Notes: a model not told the origin generated them from the sequence alone. A stretch of DNA of 64,000 nucleotides from Ascaris suum (GCA_013433145.1 CM024185.1:1872501-1936500), one strand, 5' to 3'; positions 14,801 to 35,512 are shown, numbered from the stretch's first letter. Made by a program: numbers and translations.

Positions 14801-17800
14801 TGAAAAATTTTAAATGAGAGCTCAGAATTACGGGCAAATGACATTCAATTTTTTTTTGTTTTTTATTCATCAGAATTTTACCATCAATGTCTTCTCTGTT
14901 CTTTCTTGTAAGGCATCGACCACATTACTGTACTACTATGAGTGTATTATCGAGAAGGGTAAAAGGTTCTATTATCGTAAAGTGAAGATGAATTTGAACA
15001 TACTAAAATAACAATTGTCTGAAATATTGTTCCGTTTAGCGCTTTATTATGTTGTCTAGTGACTTCTGTTTTTATTTCACTCCTCATATTCCCTTTTTCT
15101 AAAATTTCCTATAATAACTCAGAGAAACCATAAAAATCGATGTTATTAAATCATTTAAATTCATATTCCGACTAATAAAGAGCCAAGCAATAAAATAGAA
15201 AAAATTTGCCGATTATTGCCTCTGAATCCACCACAGTCGATTTTAGTGCTGGTACTTTAATCGATAGAGTTTATTACAAATGAGATTCTCACAGTAACCT
15301 CTTAAGCAATAATATCAGTTGATAATATCAGCTTTAACAAATAAACACATTGCAAACAGCATATGCAAAATTCCTTCAACTTATGCAAATCCAATAGCTT
15401 TGGCATTATATTGCAAAAAAAAAGCATTACTAATTAGTTCTCTTTTGTTATTTAAAAGCGCAATACATAAAAAAATATAATGTCTCAGATGAAACTACGA
15501 AGATATTTTCATCATCACCTCCAATATTGAACATCATGAAAAAAAAAAGCCCAATAACTTCTAAATAAACAATTACAATTTTTGAAAGCATTCAATTATA
15601 GCTTTTTCTTCAAATAAATCAAAAACTATTAGATATTCGAGTTACAACTATTAGAAACAGGTATCAAACAGGTATTCTCAGGTATCACTAGAAATAATAT
15701 GTGCGGTACGGTGTTTATACGCAAATGGATAACAATCAATTTACATACCATATGGGCATATCGATTCATAATACGCATCAGAGACATCAGCATTCGCCAA
15801 ATACGATTATGGCCTTTCACATCCTCACGCAGACCCTTTCACATTCTTATCGATGCGGCAAATAAGGGTCGACATTCTAACGATCGGTATCAATCCCTTA
15901 CTCCTAACAATGTTCATTTTCTCTCCTTTTTTTCTCTCTCTCTCTATCTCTCTCAATCTCTCTCTCTTTCTTGCAGTAGTTCATATCTAAGATGAATTTA
16001 CTCTACCCTACGGTCGTTTGCAATGGGATTATCATGTAACAACGAAGATTGCCTTCGAATACGGCACTGAACAATGCATAAATTTAACTAAATTATATGA
16101 TGCTCTGAACATAATAATTCAAGGATTATTTGGCCATATTTGAGAGATGTTCAGTACGAAATACTATTACTCAATGAGGGAAATGTTTATTCAAACATAT
16201 GGAAAGTTTTATAAAATTTCAGTCCTTTTTTTTGTATAAATCAGAAAATATAAAATTTTCATCTATGACGAAGTAATAAAACGGCTATATACTTAGATGA
16301 AATAAAAATAACTGTGTTGAAATAAAACAATGCAGGATATATCGAAATAATTTATTAACTATTGGAAATAAATGAACTGCACTCTTAATGAGAATATTTT
16401 TAAAGCCGATTTTAGGTTAGAGGAGACGGTTAAATTTCACAAATTACTCCCTTTTGAAAAATATTTCCGAGTTATGTTTTTGATTGTTTTAAGGACGATA
16501 TTTATTCTTTCAAGTTGATTAACTAATCAAGCAAAGAAATCATCACCTTCCTATTCCATCTTCGACTTTTTATGTCCATATAGAATAATTTTATTGAAAG
16601 TGGAGAGACAATAAAGTGTCATTCTCGAATCCACTATAATAACTTGCTTTTAGGCGTTTTAAAAGTCAATGAAAAAAAATTTTTTTTTTGGCACACCAAT
16701 AATGTTCTTACAACACTTTATTGGTTAATTCGATGTTTTCTTAGGTAGAAGAGAGACAGAATTTAATAAATTTTGTGATTTAATAGTCAAAGTGAGCCAT
16801 CTATTTCTGCCATGCCCTAAAATACAACGATCGCTAATTGATGCATTGAGTCTTGAAAAAAAAAACAGTGCAGTAATTGAGCAAACTTGAAATTCTTAGT
16901 GAATTATTGCACTTTCATGTGATGAAAATTTTCCACTAAAATAAGATACATTATGTCTTATAAATGAATCGTAACATAGAGTTATTCCGCTATTTCAATG
17001 TAGAAGTTAATATCGCAAAAATTTGCTCCACTCATTTAGTGATATTATTTTAAAATTAGAACGATAACCAGTGTTTATATTTGTTATTCGAAGTTGAAAT
17101 TAATTTTGCACTAAAAATTTATGTAAATTTTTTGCTTTCTGACCTTAGAGTTTTCCAACATAATAGATTCTATTTTTTTTTTTTTTTTTTTGCATATTAA
17201 CCAGGTGTAGGATTCCTGCATAATCTAGTTGAACCATTAGTTGTATAACGAAGACTGAATTACTAACTTGTACATTTCAATAAAAACTTATCAGTCCAAG
17301 TTCCCATTTGCTTCCGGCTTTCTGCGCATTAAAAACGATCGCGCTCAAAGATTATGGAATTTAACGCCATGGTACAACTTCATCATATCATGAGGACATA
17401 AGTAAGAAATTGTTAGTGAATTGTTGCTGTAAGTGGCACAAAGTGTAGTATACTTGTTGTCCTCTCCACCCTCCTCCCTCCTCTACTCTCGCTGATTTGG
17501 ACCAACTCCAATCCCTCATATCAGCCATGTACAGTTGTATTGCTACGTGCTTTCGAAATTTATTCATCATTTTGTGGATTACCACAACAACAGTGCATTG
17601 ACCAGTCGATGTCACCTGTAAAATATAAAGAACTCTAGAAATACCTTTTGCTCTGTATATACCTTTCTACCCTTACAAAAAATGTCATCACTGTATTGGT
17701 ACTTTCACAGGACAGAGCTTCGTGCATAAAACGGTTGTTAACCATTCCAACAGCACTTCATTTCTACCATGTAACTCTATGCCCCTATCAAACTGCAATG

Positions 17801-18889
17801 AATACTGCCAACCACAAAGTCATTCTCTCCAATAAAACTTCAGTTCAAGATGAAAAAAAAAGCTCTGTATTTGCCACAATTTTCTTCAACCATATTTAAG
17901 ACAAGCCAAGTTTAGTCCTTATGTTAGATGCAAAGTTTATCCTAGGCAAGAATAAAATGGTATTGTATTACTTCCATCCTAACATCGATAGAGCTCAATG
18001 GTACAGCAGTGATTTCGGCAATCTGAAGCTTGTATATATTTGTAGCACAATGCTTTCACACCGATCATTGAATAATATTTTGTGAGCTAAATTGTTTGCA
18101 TTAGAAGCTTTCATAATCACTTTAAGCCAAATTCTTAAGCCCTAAAGGTGGCCACAGCGTCAGTCTATAATCACTTTGCTCAAGGATATGGACTGTATCA
18201 GAATGCAATAATCAAAACGTTAACGAGAGAGATAGAAGAAGATAAAAATAAATATTCCAAATTTCACTAATTTTCTCAGAGAATTTTTCAAATATTTTGC
18301 TTATAAACTATGAAAACTTCAATATTGTAGATAAAAATTTTTGAAGAAACCATTTTGATGGCAGCAAAATTTGAAATAAAACGTTACTTCACATATTCGG
18401 TAAATTTCCATCAATGATTGCATTATTTTGCAATGTGAATAATTGCAATGCAATAAGTGCAAAAAATGAAGAAAATTTTTATTGCGGCTGTTATTTAGGA
18501 GTTATGCGTTCATTTTTGAAGCGATAAAACACTTCTGCACACTTTATTTGGTGACTATTGATTCGATTCTATCGTATATCATAAATGAACCTTTTCTAAA
18601 CGTGCAATTCTGCAAACTATTAGCCGATTTATACAAATTGGAGCTATCATAGACCACCAACTGTGTTAACAACCGAATTGTGTCGATGCGTCCCTATGGG
18701 TATTCATTGTCCGTGCATGCGTGCTTTTGAATTAGAATTCCTTTGATCAACTCAAATCGTTACCACTCCAACGGAGCTTCTTTTGAATACAAACTTCTCC
18801 TAAGCAAATTCATTTGGGCACCTAATTGGCATGGATCTGAATAATTGTTCATTTCTGTCATTTACATTAAACAATCGATTGGATCCGAT

Positions 18890-19004
18890 GGGCAGGAGAC
18901 GAGCCTATGCCCTCACCTTCACGCTACCTCACAACTTCAGCTAAACGGAAGTGGTAGTGATATGAAGAGACATTTATTCGTAATGAATGCTTTGTCGATT
19001 CAAG
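18890..19004 (+). repeat. Dispersed repeat, copy B
   Basis: GGGCAGGAGACGAGCCTA, then CCTCACAACTTCAGCTAAACG, then GTGATATGAAGAGACATTTA and TTCGTAATGAATG; same order as copy A. Confidence 0.65.
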
Positions 19005-19237
19005 TAAATATAAACAAGTAAATAAATCGATTGGAATATTGAACTCATGACTATCATCGCTTTTGAAGAGTTCCTAACAGTTGAGAACATCGAATAAAAG
19101 TATGTGAGAATCAAAAGGAATGATTTTATTCATATTCATATTTGTTCATTTATGCAAATTGTACTCCAACAATGACAGCTGACTTTCAATTCTATGAATG
19201 GAAATTTGCATAATTTTACGACGTTGTTGACAAAGAT

Positions 19238-19490
19238 TCAGCGACCATATGTCCATACAAGTTTCTCCCATCGTGGCCATGCGACGTTTCGATCATATGC
19301 ACCAGAAGATTCGGGAAAAGATGTGTCGTCAGAAAACGCGATGTCGTTGCTAGGTTCGGATTCTCCTCGTTCTGTTGCATCCGAAAGATCTATTTGAGAT
19401 TCTGATGGATTGTTAGGTGAAGCCCTTTCACTTCGAATTCGCGGTTTATGCAAATTGGAGACAAGTTCGACTAGATGTCGACCTGCATAG
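19238..19490 (-). CDS. Terminal coding exon of an unidentified gene
   Basis: Acceptor TTGTTTTCAG|CTATGC (CAG at 19493-19491) followed by 84 open codons to TGA at 19240-19238. The product begins YAGRHLVELVSNLHKPRIRS, then an acidic Ser/Pro-rich stretch (SESQIDLSDATERGESEPSN), and ends PRWEKLVWTYGR. The composition suggests a disordered C-terminal tail after a short helix. The segment is clearly richer in G+C than its surroundings. I recognise no family. An overlapping plus-strand frame (19194-19397) is shorter and lacks a splice context. Upstream exons were not found. Confidence 0.5.
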
Positions 19491-20082
19491 CTGAAAACAA
19501 CAACGAATTGAAAAAAAGGCGATTTCGTTGCATCAAATTAAAGCTAAAATTATGATTACTTATCATACCTCCGAAAAACTATTACCTCCAAAAAAAATTT
19601 CATTCAAGTATATTCTTTAAAAAAAAAAAAAAGAGAAAAATTAAACATATAACTGGCATGAAATATAAGATTCGATTCTCGAATTCGTTCTTCTTGCTAT
19701 GCAATATATTTCAACTAAGAAAAAAAAAAACTCGATTTTAATCCACTCCAGCTAGAAAATATGAATTTAAAATCACTTTATAGAATGGATTTAAGTGAAA
19801 AGATTATATTAAAGACGGATAGCATAAAAATTATGTTCGAGATTATGTTGAAATTTTTGTCGTTTATATTTTTTTAAATATTATCAATCTCTCGTTTTGT
19901 TTCAAATCTAAAGAGGTTTATTTTATGCATATATTGTTTTCATATACATATATTAAGTGATCAAATTACATCTTCTAACATCAATAGAACATTAATTTCT
20001 AATATATATGAAACGGATCAATTATGAAAGTATCAATTGAAATAAATGTTTAGAGATGATAAAATCGATGATCAAGGATAAA

Positions 20083-20270
20083 TATGCAATTAACTGAACT
20101 AAATTTTTTCCAATTAAAAAAAAATGCAATATGCAATATCAACTGAACTAAATTTTTTCCAATTAAAAAAAATGCAATATGCAATATCAACTGAACTAAA
20201 TTTTTCCAATATGCAATATGCAATATCAACTGAACTTTTCAAATATGCAATATTTCATATGCAATATTCT
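20083..20270. repeat. Minisatellite of about 48 bp, 3-4 copies
   Basis: The phrase AACTGAACT recurs at about 20092, 20141, 20189 and 20228, each time preceded by ATGCAAT motifs. In the first three copies it is followed by AAATTTTTTCCAATT-like sequence. Spacing 49, 48 and 39 bp; the last copies are shortened. Confidence 0.92.
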
Positions 20271-23195
20271 TTTAAAATTTTCAATAAAAATATAGCAAAT
20301 ATAAGAGCATACCCATTTCCAAAACAACTAATTTGATCGACGTTCAATATGAGAAGAAGTAATGATACGGTAATGTATAGCGTTTGCATTGTCTCGATAA
20401 AAATAACACAAATAGCTGCAATTTTTTTTTCCAATCTATTTTACTCTCAATATTTTTTTTTTCGCGTTGAAAAATCGATGATCCGCTTACTTTTTTATTG
20501 AAAAGAAAAGATCTAAAAAAAATTTTACATCATATCATTGAAAAAAAAAGTATGGAATATCGCATCGTAGTATATTTTTGAATAAATTCATAATAATAAA
20601 TTATTTTTCTCAATGATTGCAAAATTTTTGAGATGATGACAATAACGTTGATCAATTGTTAGGCAATCTTAATTTGCCATTTAGCTAGCAAGAATCATCT
20701 CCTTATATGGCATATAATGCCAATATATAATTGTATAAAAATCGACTATGCTCAGTTATACAAACCAACGGAACATGGTCCGATATGCCAAATTAAACGC
20801 ATCGAAAATGACTGTTTTCAAAATCTCTCCTATTGAATAATTTCTCCAATATCAGATACCGGAAGAGATTCCAGAACTTGCGATGCATTTGTTTTTCTAA
20901 CTTAACGAAAATTTTTTGCTCTTAAAATATTATTGCAAACGGTATGATTTTTTTTCAATTTTTATTCTTCGTTTTCATATTCGATGCGAATTCAATTGCT
21001 AGAATTAATTTCCGGTAGTATTGCCCTATACCTCACAATGCTCATTAAAAAAAAAATTTTTTTTTTGATAAGTGCCGAATATTTGGAGGCCATTTTTTTG
21101 AATTTAGGATGAAAGTAACGGAAACCTATGAGTATGTAACATTAGCAGAGAAATATAGCGCGTAGGTTGATAGAATGTAGATTAACTAAATATGGCAAGA
21201 ATATATGAAACGGCAAAAAGAAAGATGAATGAGACAATTAACAATTTATGCGATCTTCAAAGACATTCAGGAATGGAGACAAAAAAAAGATGTGAACCGA
21301 ATTCTAAGCATTTTCAATGAATATCAAATTTATTAAAATATGTAAATAAATTTTTTCATTAGATTGAATCAGTTTAATCGTTGAGAAATGAAATCCAAGA
21401 AAAAGAAAAATTCAATGGGAAGATTCCTAAATGCAGCGGATGATTTTATTTTTCATTTGTTCTATTAAATAAAAAATTCCAAGTCATTTGTTCATCCATT
21501 CAAAAAAATGGTAGCAGCAACAATCATGATTTACTGTAAGAACTATGATTCTACGGCGTACTGGCAAGATTTATGATATGAATGGAGGCTTGTTCGAGAA
21601 CTAGCTGCAGATCCATATCACCTTAAAAGAGGTCCTCCTTCAAAATCCTTTCCCACTCTTTTTTTTCGTTCTTCGAATACTCTTCATTGTTTTTGGGAAA
21701 GGAGGTAGGGAAGGGGAATATCTCACAACGAATATTTTCGTTTGCAATTAACTCAGAATTAATTCATTTAAAAAAAAAATGCTCCCCTCTCCACTATTCT
21801 CATCTTTCTTCCATCATAATACAAGAGAAAAATTTATTCACTGCAAATATCTCTTGCACTAATATTATTGCTTCGTTAACAAATTCTACCACTAAAGATT
21901 GTAAGTTCTCTCGGAATATTTTTTGAAAAAAAATTTTTGAAAAAAAAAACTTAAAAAATTATGGGTAACTTCTTACCCGAAGGGATAATTCGATGATAAT
22001 AAGATTATTCTTTGATTTTTCATAAAACGTTCGAAAATGCAGATATATTAAAAATCAAAATTATCATTCCCACAAGAAATTAATAAAAATATTTGAAATT
22101 TATTACGAAAATATTGCATCTTTTCGATAATTAATTAGATCAGTTGAAAAAATTACTTAACTAAACGTGGATAAACAAACTGAAAGGTACAATGAATCAT
22201 TAACATAATCGTATGCTTCATAGGATGATTGGAAGCTGCGCCATATAAAAGGCTGAAACAAATCTATTCATTCACCAAATGATATGATAAGGATATGATC
22301 AAGTGTTATTGCAAATTTTTTTATCTCTAACATACCGACCGATCTCATAAATACTTCAAAACAATAGTAGAAATATTTTTATTGAATGATTATTTTACAA
22401 TGAATGAACAAAGTTCGTAATTATAGAATAAATGAAAATAGATAAAAATCTCTACCGGTAAAATATTTAGATTCTTAGAATCATTTTTTTAATCGCTTAA
22501 CGGATTATTTCATGATTTATTTGCACCGTTAATGCATATTATCATTGTTTCTTTCTAATGCAACATTTTCGGAAATGAAAAAAATTTACTTAAAAATACG
22601 TTAAAAAATCGTTTAAAAAAACGCAACTCTAATCGATTGAAAAATGCTTTGCGCAAACAATTTCTAAGCGAAAATTTATGAAAATATTTTCGAATGACGA
22701 TGAAAACAATGAAAGAAAATAGTGAAGAATTCGAGCGAAATGATAGAACGAATAAATAGAAATGATAGATGAAAAATAAAAAAAAATTATTGAATTTTAA
22801 AGGAATTTTTTTTCAAAATAATCTCATTTATTTTTGATCATTTTCTAAGAATTTTCTATGAATAATTGAATTCTCAAAATTAAATAAAAAATTATATTGA
22901 ATGAGAAATTCAAATGAAATGTATAAAAATTTCAAAAATTAAATTAATTAATCAATCCTCAATAGATGAACAAAAATATCTAAAGCAATATTGCTGAAGA
23001 TGAAAAGAGAAAAAAAATTCGAAATACAAATCTTAATTAATGCTCATTTATGTGAAGAGATGACGTTTAAGTGACATTTATACGTTTGATATTAAACGTT
23101 AAATGTTAAGTTTTAAATACGAAAGAGTGGCGCTGAATATTAGCACATCTTTTAAATCGAAGTTTATATTGGGCAGTTTCACCTTATATTAATAT

Positions 23196-23425
23196 ACCAT
23201 TAAGTAAATACCTATAATAAATGAGTAAATCAATAAATCAATAAATCAGTAAATGTTACATGAACTAAACAAATAATAATAAACTAAGCAAGTAAATAAA
23301 TATTATGATCACTAAATAAGGAATGAGCTAAATGAATAAATGAATAAATAAACAAATATAAATAAATAAACAAATATTGCGACAACTAAATAAATAGCCA
23401 GGTAAATAAAAAATAAACACGATTA
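23196..23425. repeat. Degenerate AAAT/GAAT-type low-complexity tract
   Basis: Many AATAAATAAAT, AATGAATAAAT and ACAAATAAAT steps without a fixed period; it looks like an aged tetranucleotide repeat. Confidence 0.7.
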
Positions 23426-26099
23426 TAACTAAGTAATAATATCTCAGAAAAGGTTAAGAAATGCGATTTATGGCGTCATTAATTGTATCCTAGTATGAAT
23501 ATCTATGGTTGCTTATTATTCATATGATAACGCGGTGGTTGAGAAGCTACAGCGATGAAATGTCTTCTTGCTTGTTTGAATATAGCATGAGATTTATCTT
23601 CGACTAGTGACAGATTTGAAGTCTATCGCCGAAATTCAAATGCACTGAAACGAATTGAATGTTATTTAACTTGAAAAAAAACTTAATTACCTACCAACTT
23701 CAGGATGTTGATCAAGTTCTATGCCTGTATAAATATTTTCCTAGTTCGCAGTTAATATCTACAATCATAAATTTCGCCTCATATAGCAGCACACACCCGT
23801 CACAATGTGCTATCATTGCACATCATTAATGTGCTGCAGTAGGCAATTGACATCCTGTTGACATCAGTAGCAAGCAATAATCAACGCCATTGTACGACTC
23901 TCTTATAGTCTGTTTCCGGATTATTCCACTTCTACCGCAAACATAGTTTTGTTGATGATTTCGAGAAGAGAAAGATTTGCGATAGACTCAATGCTTGCCG
24001 ACAATTACCTAGGCAAAAATCCACAAAAATGATGACTATTATTTCCGATCGCATGAATGATGCTAGTGAAACAACAAACATTTCGACTAGAAATTAAATA
24101 TATTTAGAGTTAATCTTAGTGACGAAAATTTACGCTTAACTAAAATCTAAGATACAAATCATTAATGCAAATTATTATTTTATATTTTATATGCCACATC
24201 AACGATCAAGTATCGCTCTCTGAATAGATTTGTCCTATAGAAAAAAAATGCATTTTGTTTTAAATTCTGAGATTTTAGGGCATATGTTCTTGTAAGATCA
24301 TTGATTCGAAATAGCTAAGCATAACTGTTTTAGATTTCTTGTTGGCATCGTCCATAAAGAAAAAAAAAATCTATCAACCGTCTTCCTCCAACATGACTAT
24401 TGACTATTCCCCCCTATCAATGAGATCTATCGATGAACAAAATAAATGAATATTACAGCTATATTCGAATTCAACAAGTCACTCACAAGAAGAGGCGATC
24501 GGTGCTCAATGCATATGTGTCATTTTGTTGAGTGCTTTAACGCTTTTTTATTAGCAATTTCAAGAGGCGCTATTATTGACATGTAGACATAATATTCTCT
24601 TGGGATTTAAAAAAAAACAACGAAAATCGGTTGTCATGATATTCGTTTTCTGCAATCGATTCTATAATAAATCAGACGATTATGAAAATTTTTTAATAAA
24701 TGAGACAATAACCGGTGTTCTCCTATTTGCATTCATCTGCTATTCACAGCGATTGCAATTGGAGAGCCCTGAAAAATGTTATGAATATTTCAAATTGTTT
24801 TTTTTTTTTTTAAATCATAGAGAGGTAAATATGCGAATAAGTGCTTGAGAAATTTTTTTTTTGGTGGAATTTTTTATATTTTCCACCTCAAAAAAAGAGA
24901 TACTCTCTACTTGGCTATTACGCTCTATTAGGCCAGCAATCAACTATCAATTCGATCTCTATTTATTGTATGAATATTAATTTTACAATATTATCAAAAA
25001 AGCTCTCTTCTTTTGAATAATTGTATAAATATATCAGTTTTAATAAGTAAAAAAAAAATTTGATATGATTGTGGAAATGAAGCAAATTTTTTAATATAGT
25101 TAAAGACTACTAATAATTTTTTGAATAATTATGTTGCTAAATTTGATGCAATTTGGTTATTTTTTTGGCTAAAAACTCCCCCCCCCCCCAATGCTCTCAA
25201 ATTCGGACGCATAAGAAACTGAATTTAAGGACATCCTTCCTGTAGTAGAACTATTTGCTTTTCTCACAATCCTTTGTTCGACTAGCTAAGATAAGAAAAA
25301 GCAGTCTTCCACTTTTCGCCTTGTAAATTTTATTTTCTTTCACATCCTCCTGTCCAGTTAAGTTAATCGTTTCCTTTTATTCGAATAATAAATTATCATT
25401 GATAAAGTGACGCCATGCGAGCAACAAGATGCGCTTTAGGCGGATTCACTTGGTCATTCTTTTCCAAACAGTGCCTAAGAGGATTCTGATGAACAGGTGA
25501 ATCTCATTAGCGCACTGCGAACGAATTTATAGACTGACGAATTGCTTGCCCCATTTTCAGACAACAAAGTCCACAAATCAAACATCAAATCTAAAATTCC
25601 GTAATCGCAAATAATCTTCTTTCTATATGTAACGATAATTTAGTCAGCTATGATAAACATTAACATATAGTCGACAATGAATAATAAATATCCAGGAGAC
25701 TAAGAATACATTCTATCACTGATCATGGATAAGGCAGCTGGAAAGGAATGGATGAAAAATTAATTGCAAATTAGTGAGCAGAGGATCTTGTTACAAAGGA
25801 CTTCATTACGACATCGAACTATAACGATCATCTAAAGTGCTTTTTCAGCAAATTGGATGGATTTTTGCAACGTTCCATCATGATGGATCAATTTTTTGAG
25901 ATCTAAACAGGGCCCATAAAGTGTGGGAGATGAGGTTGTGACGTTAAATATAGGTTCTATATATTTTTTTCTTAATATTTATATTTATATACATTATTGC
26001 ATATGAAAGTTTCGACTTCTAGCCGAAACTTCAAGTGACATAAATTCACTCAATCACTGTTTTACTGAACTGATAAAGCATCATTAGAATTAATATATA

Positions 26100-26930
26100 A
26101 TTTCCAAGGCGATATGAGTCTCTAATTCAGAAATTTGTGAGTCCAATTCCCTGGAGCTGATGGCCTTTGAATGCCTCTGTGACAAATTTTCTCTTGCTGA
26201 GAGTGTTTTTCGTTCAGAACGAGCTTTAGATGCTCGAATAGGGAGTCATCTATAGGCGCCAAATCAAGCGTACGGGGCTAATTCATACCTCAACTTAGCC
26301 AGTTCACATGCCACAATGCGTTACACATTTGGTCTGTCATTATCGAGCAACAGTGCTGGCGACAAACTCTTCGGCTTGGCCTTTGTGGATGTAACTTATC
26401 CACTTTATAATGCATAATTTCGATTTCAAGTGGTACTTTTCAGACGTTTTCACTTGGATGCGAAAAAATACAATCAATCACATCGGTCAGTGATCACCAA
26501 ATACTGACCATAGTCGTTCTTCGATGGAGAATGGGCTGAAGTATTTGGCTGGGACATTTACCTGCGTCGGTCCATTGATAATATCGTTTACGATTACTAT
26601 GCAACATCCATCATTCGCCACACTGCAAGATACACTCAAATCTTCTACTAATTCTCAGGGAGTTTGCCGTGGATTCGTTTTTATTAGTGTCGTCAACCTT
26701 TCTTTGCCGACTTATACCTCAAATTTCCCACATGGCTCACTTTCATGACATCCATCACCGCTCTCAAATTATCGCTATCACTTCTCGATAGTACATTAGC
26801 TAAGCAAGCCTCATCTAATTGTGCGTTGATTTTTCTGAAAGTCGTTGCAAAGTTGAAGCCATCCTTGGTATTACTCATGTGTTCGTTATTATTCAACACG
26901 AAAAAGCCAATTTTAACAAACAAAATTTTG
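26100..26930 (-). mobile_element. Decayed mariner-family transposase
   Basis: Read on the minus strand, fragments appear in mariner order. An N-terminal part lies at 26923-26693 (IGFFVLNNNEHM...FRKINAQL...DNLRAVMDV), like the helix-turn-helix region of SETMAR-type transposases. Next, around 26522-26465, TMVSIW-stop-SLTDVIDCIF corresponds to the VMVTIWWS...GVIHY block. Finally, around 26285-26220, PRTLDLAPIDDSLFEHLKL corresponds to the DLxPxDYxxFxxL block with the last catalytic Asp. Stops and frame changes interrupt it, so it is inactive. Ends are approximate; terminal inverted repeats were not identified. Confidence 0.75.
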
Positions 26931-27010
26931 CCTTACTATCTGCAGAATGAAGGGCATAAAATGCGAGAACATTTATACATCACATTCGACCTGAAAGATT
27001 ATATAATGGA

Positions 27011-33879
<6,869 letters not shown>

Positions 33880-34120
33880 AACCCTCTAATGAGATTTGGT
33901 TGAGCAGATGTTTAATTCCACAATAACGCCAAAAAAGTGGCGAACATAGACAACCTTTGGCTAAAGAAACATCGTGAACGAGGCACTTATCATTCACTAC
34001 AGACCCAGGATTGTACTGTGAGCGGTGATCGTTGACCCGATCCTTGTTACATGCTGCAACCGAAATAAGCTCTAACTCATTGAGCATTTGGCCCTCATTT
34101 ACGGTAATCAATAAGCATAT
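33880..34120 (-). pseudogene. Fragment of a non-LTR retrotransposon C-terminal region
   Basis: The minus frame reads NEGQMLNELELISVAACNKD, DHRSQYNPGSVVNDKCLVHDVSLAKG and FWRYCGIKHLLNQI. The order K/D...DHR...KCLVxDVS...Y..L resembles the C-terminal endonuclease/linker part of R4-like elements. It is short and on the opposite strand to the 44-kb copy. The assignment rests on motif order only. Confidence 0.4.
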
Positions 34121-35324
34121 CTGCATATTAATGAAATTCATCGAACTGGTGGTATACAATAGATATTTAGTTGTAATCACTAAGTAATCACTAAGCATAT
34201 ACAAGAAATATTTAATTGTCAGGCCAACCGTTTAACAGAAAATAAATAAAAATGCTCTGGAATATTTCACAACAGTTTCCGCTAATATCTATAAATTTTT
34301 GCTGAATTTGAATGAGTAGTTGGAGAATATTTTGCTTGAAATGAATGTGAAAAATAATTTTTTCAATATTTTATCACAATCAATGCTCAATATTGAACTG
34401 AACGATAAACAGCAAGCGATGAACAATGATACACGTATCGAGATCGGTTCAAACTTCATGATCACTCAGAGATCAGTGATAAGTTGCTAAGATAAGCAGT
34501 ATGATGCAAAAAAGGTACGTTAATGCAATAGTCACACCTTGATTGGCATTATTCTATCAAAAACAATAGCCATACATCTATATAAGTTCTTTCGAAAACG
34601 AAATGCATGCATTCATAAGACAATTCGATGAAGAAATAAACAACAGAATTATAGATTTTTCAAAAAAAAGGGCGGTGAATATATGAAAGTGGAGTGAGAT
34701 AAACCTTCTGATGGTGTAGAAATCTGAAATGTTGCTAATTTAAACCAAAGAAAATAGCAAAAAAATTTTGGAAAATCATCTGACTATAATAACTTATTTC
34801 GAAGTTTTTCTTCACTCTTATCGGTTGACTTTTTATTTTTTTCCAAACTCAGCAAAACTGTAAAAAATTTTCTCATATGATGGTTTTCTCAGACAGACAA
34901 ATAATTCAAACTTAGTTACAATATTAGTAAATTCTCAAAGCCGGTATAAATAAAACTGATACCGATATAAATGATGAAGTAGATTTTTCATCTCAATGGC
35001 AGATAATTCTTTAAAAAAGTGCCAATAATTTATAAGAACGCTGACGGAAAAAAAGCATCAATTTCATTAGAATTAGGAGAATTTAAGCGAGAATACTGGA
35101 ATATAAGAGTGTGCAGAAACAGTCAGTAGTTGACTAAAAAATGAGCGGAATAATGAAAAGAAATTCGAAAAATTCGACTCACACATTCAAAAATTTCGAA
35201 ACTGTTTGTATTTTCTATGCTATGAAGAAAGCGTCTTCAGAGGATGAGAATAGAAATCCCTAGAGGTTCAGTTTTTTGTAGTGCTAGAAACGACCATACG
35301 GGGGATTGAAAATTCGATTTTCAG

Positions 35325-35512
35325 GTCACCTTTATGAAAAAATAATAAAGATGCAATTCCACACGCACTGCGAAGGCTATCGCAAAGTTGATTTCACCAT
35401 ACATAACGATTGCACTTGCGATCCGATCGACGAAACGTCTGGATTGGTCACTTTGGACTTTTTTGTCATTAGCACTAACAATTTTGTTCCGAGTATGGTC
35501 CAAATATTATAA
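35325..35512 (+). CDS. Possible terminal exon of a cystine-knot (CTCK-like) secreted protein
   Basis: Acceptor GATTTTCAG|GTCACC, phase 1 entry, open to TAA 35510-35512. The protein reads HLYEKIIKMQFHTHCEGYRK then VDFTIHNDCTCDPIDE and a 27-residue tail. The pattern (strand)-C-x(10-12)-(strand)-CxC resembles the last two strands of C-terminal cystine knots such as glycoprotein-hormone alpha (GPA2/FLR-2) and DAN/gremlin proteins. The base composition is richer in G+C than its flanks. No upstream exon with the expected earlier cysteines was found in the preceding 3 kb, and the third cysteine often seen after CxC is absent. It is tail-to-tail with ligand gene 1. The family assignment is an inference. 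Confidence 0.4.

Larger units (their letters stand above)
19491..26099. other. Unassigned AT-rich sequence
   Basis: Apart from the 20.1-kb minisatellite and the 23.2-kb low-complexity tract I see nothing identifiable. Upstream exons of the 19.2-kb terminal exon should lie here or beyond but were not found. Confidence 0.4.

Noticed and set aside
15629..15880. Possible minus-strand exon ending at a strong donor CATATG|GTATGT
   Set aside because: The open frame is short, preceded by a stop with no proper acceptor, and followed by no matching exon.
19238..19490. Insulin B-chain resemblance (GRHLVELV)
   Set aside because: No cysteine in the required places and no A chain; only a few residues match.
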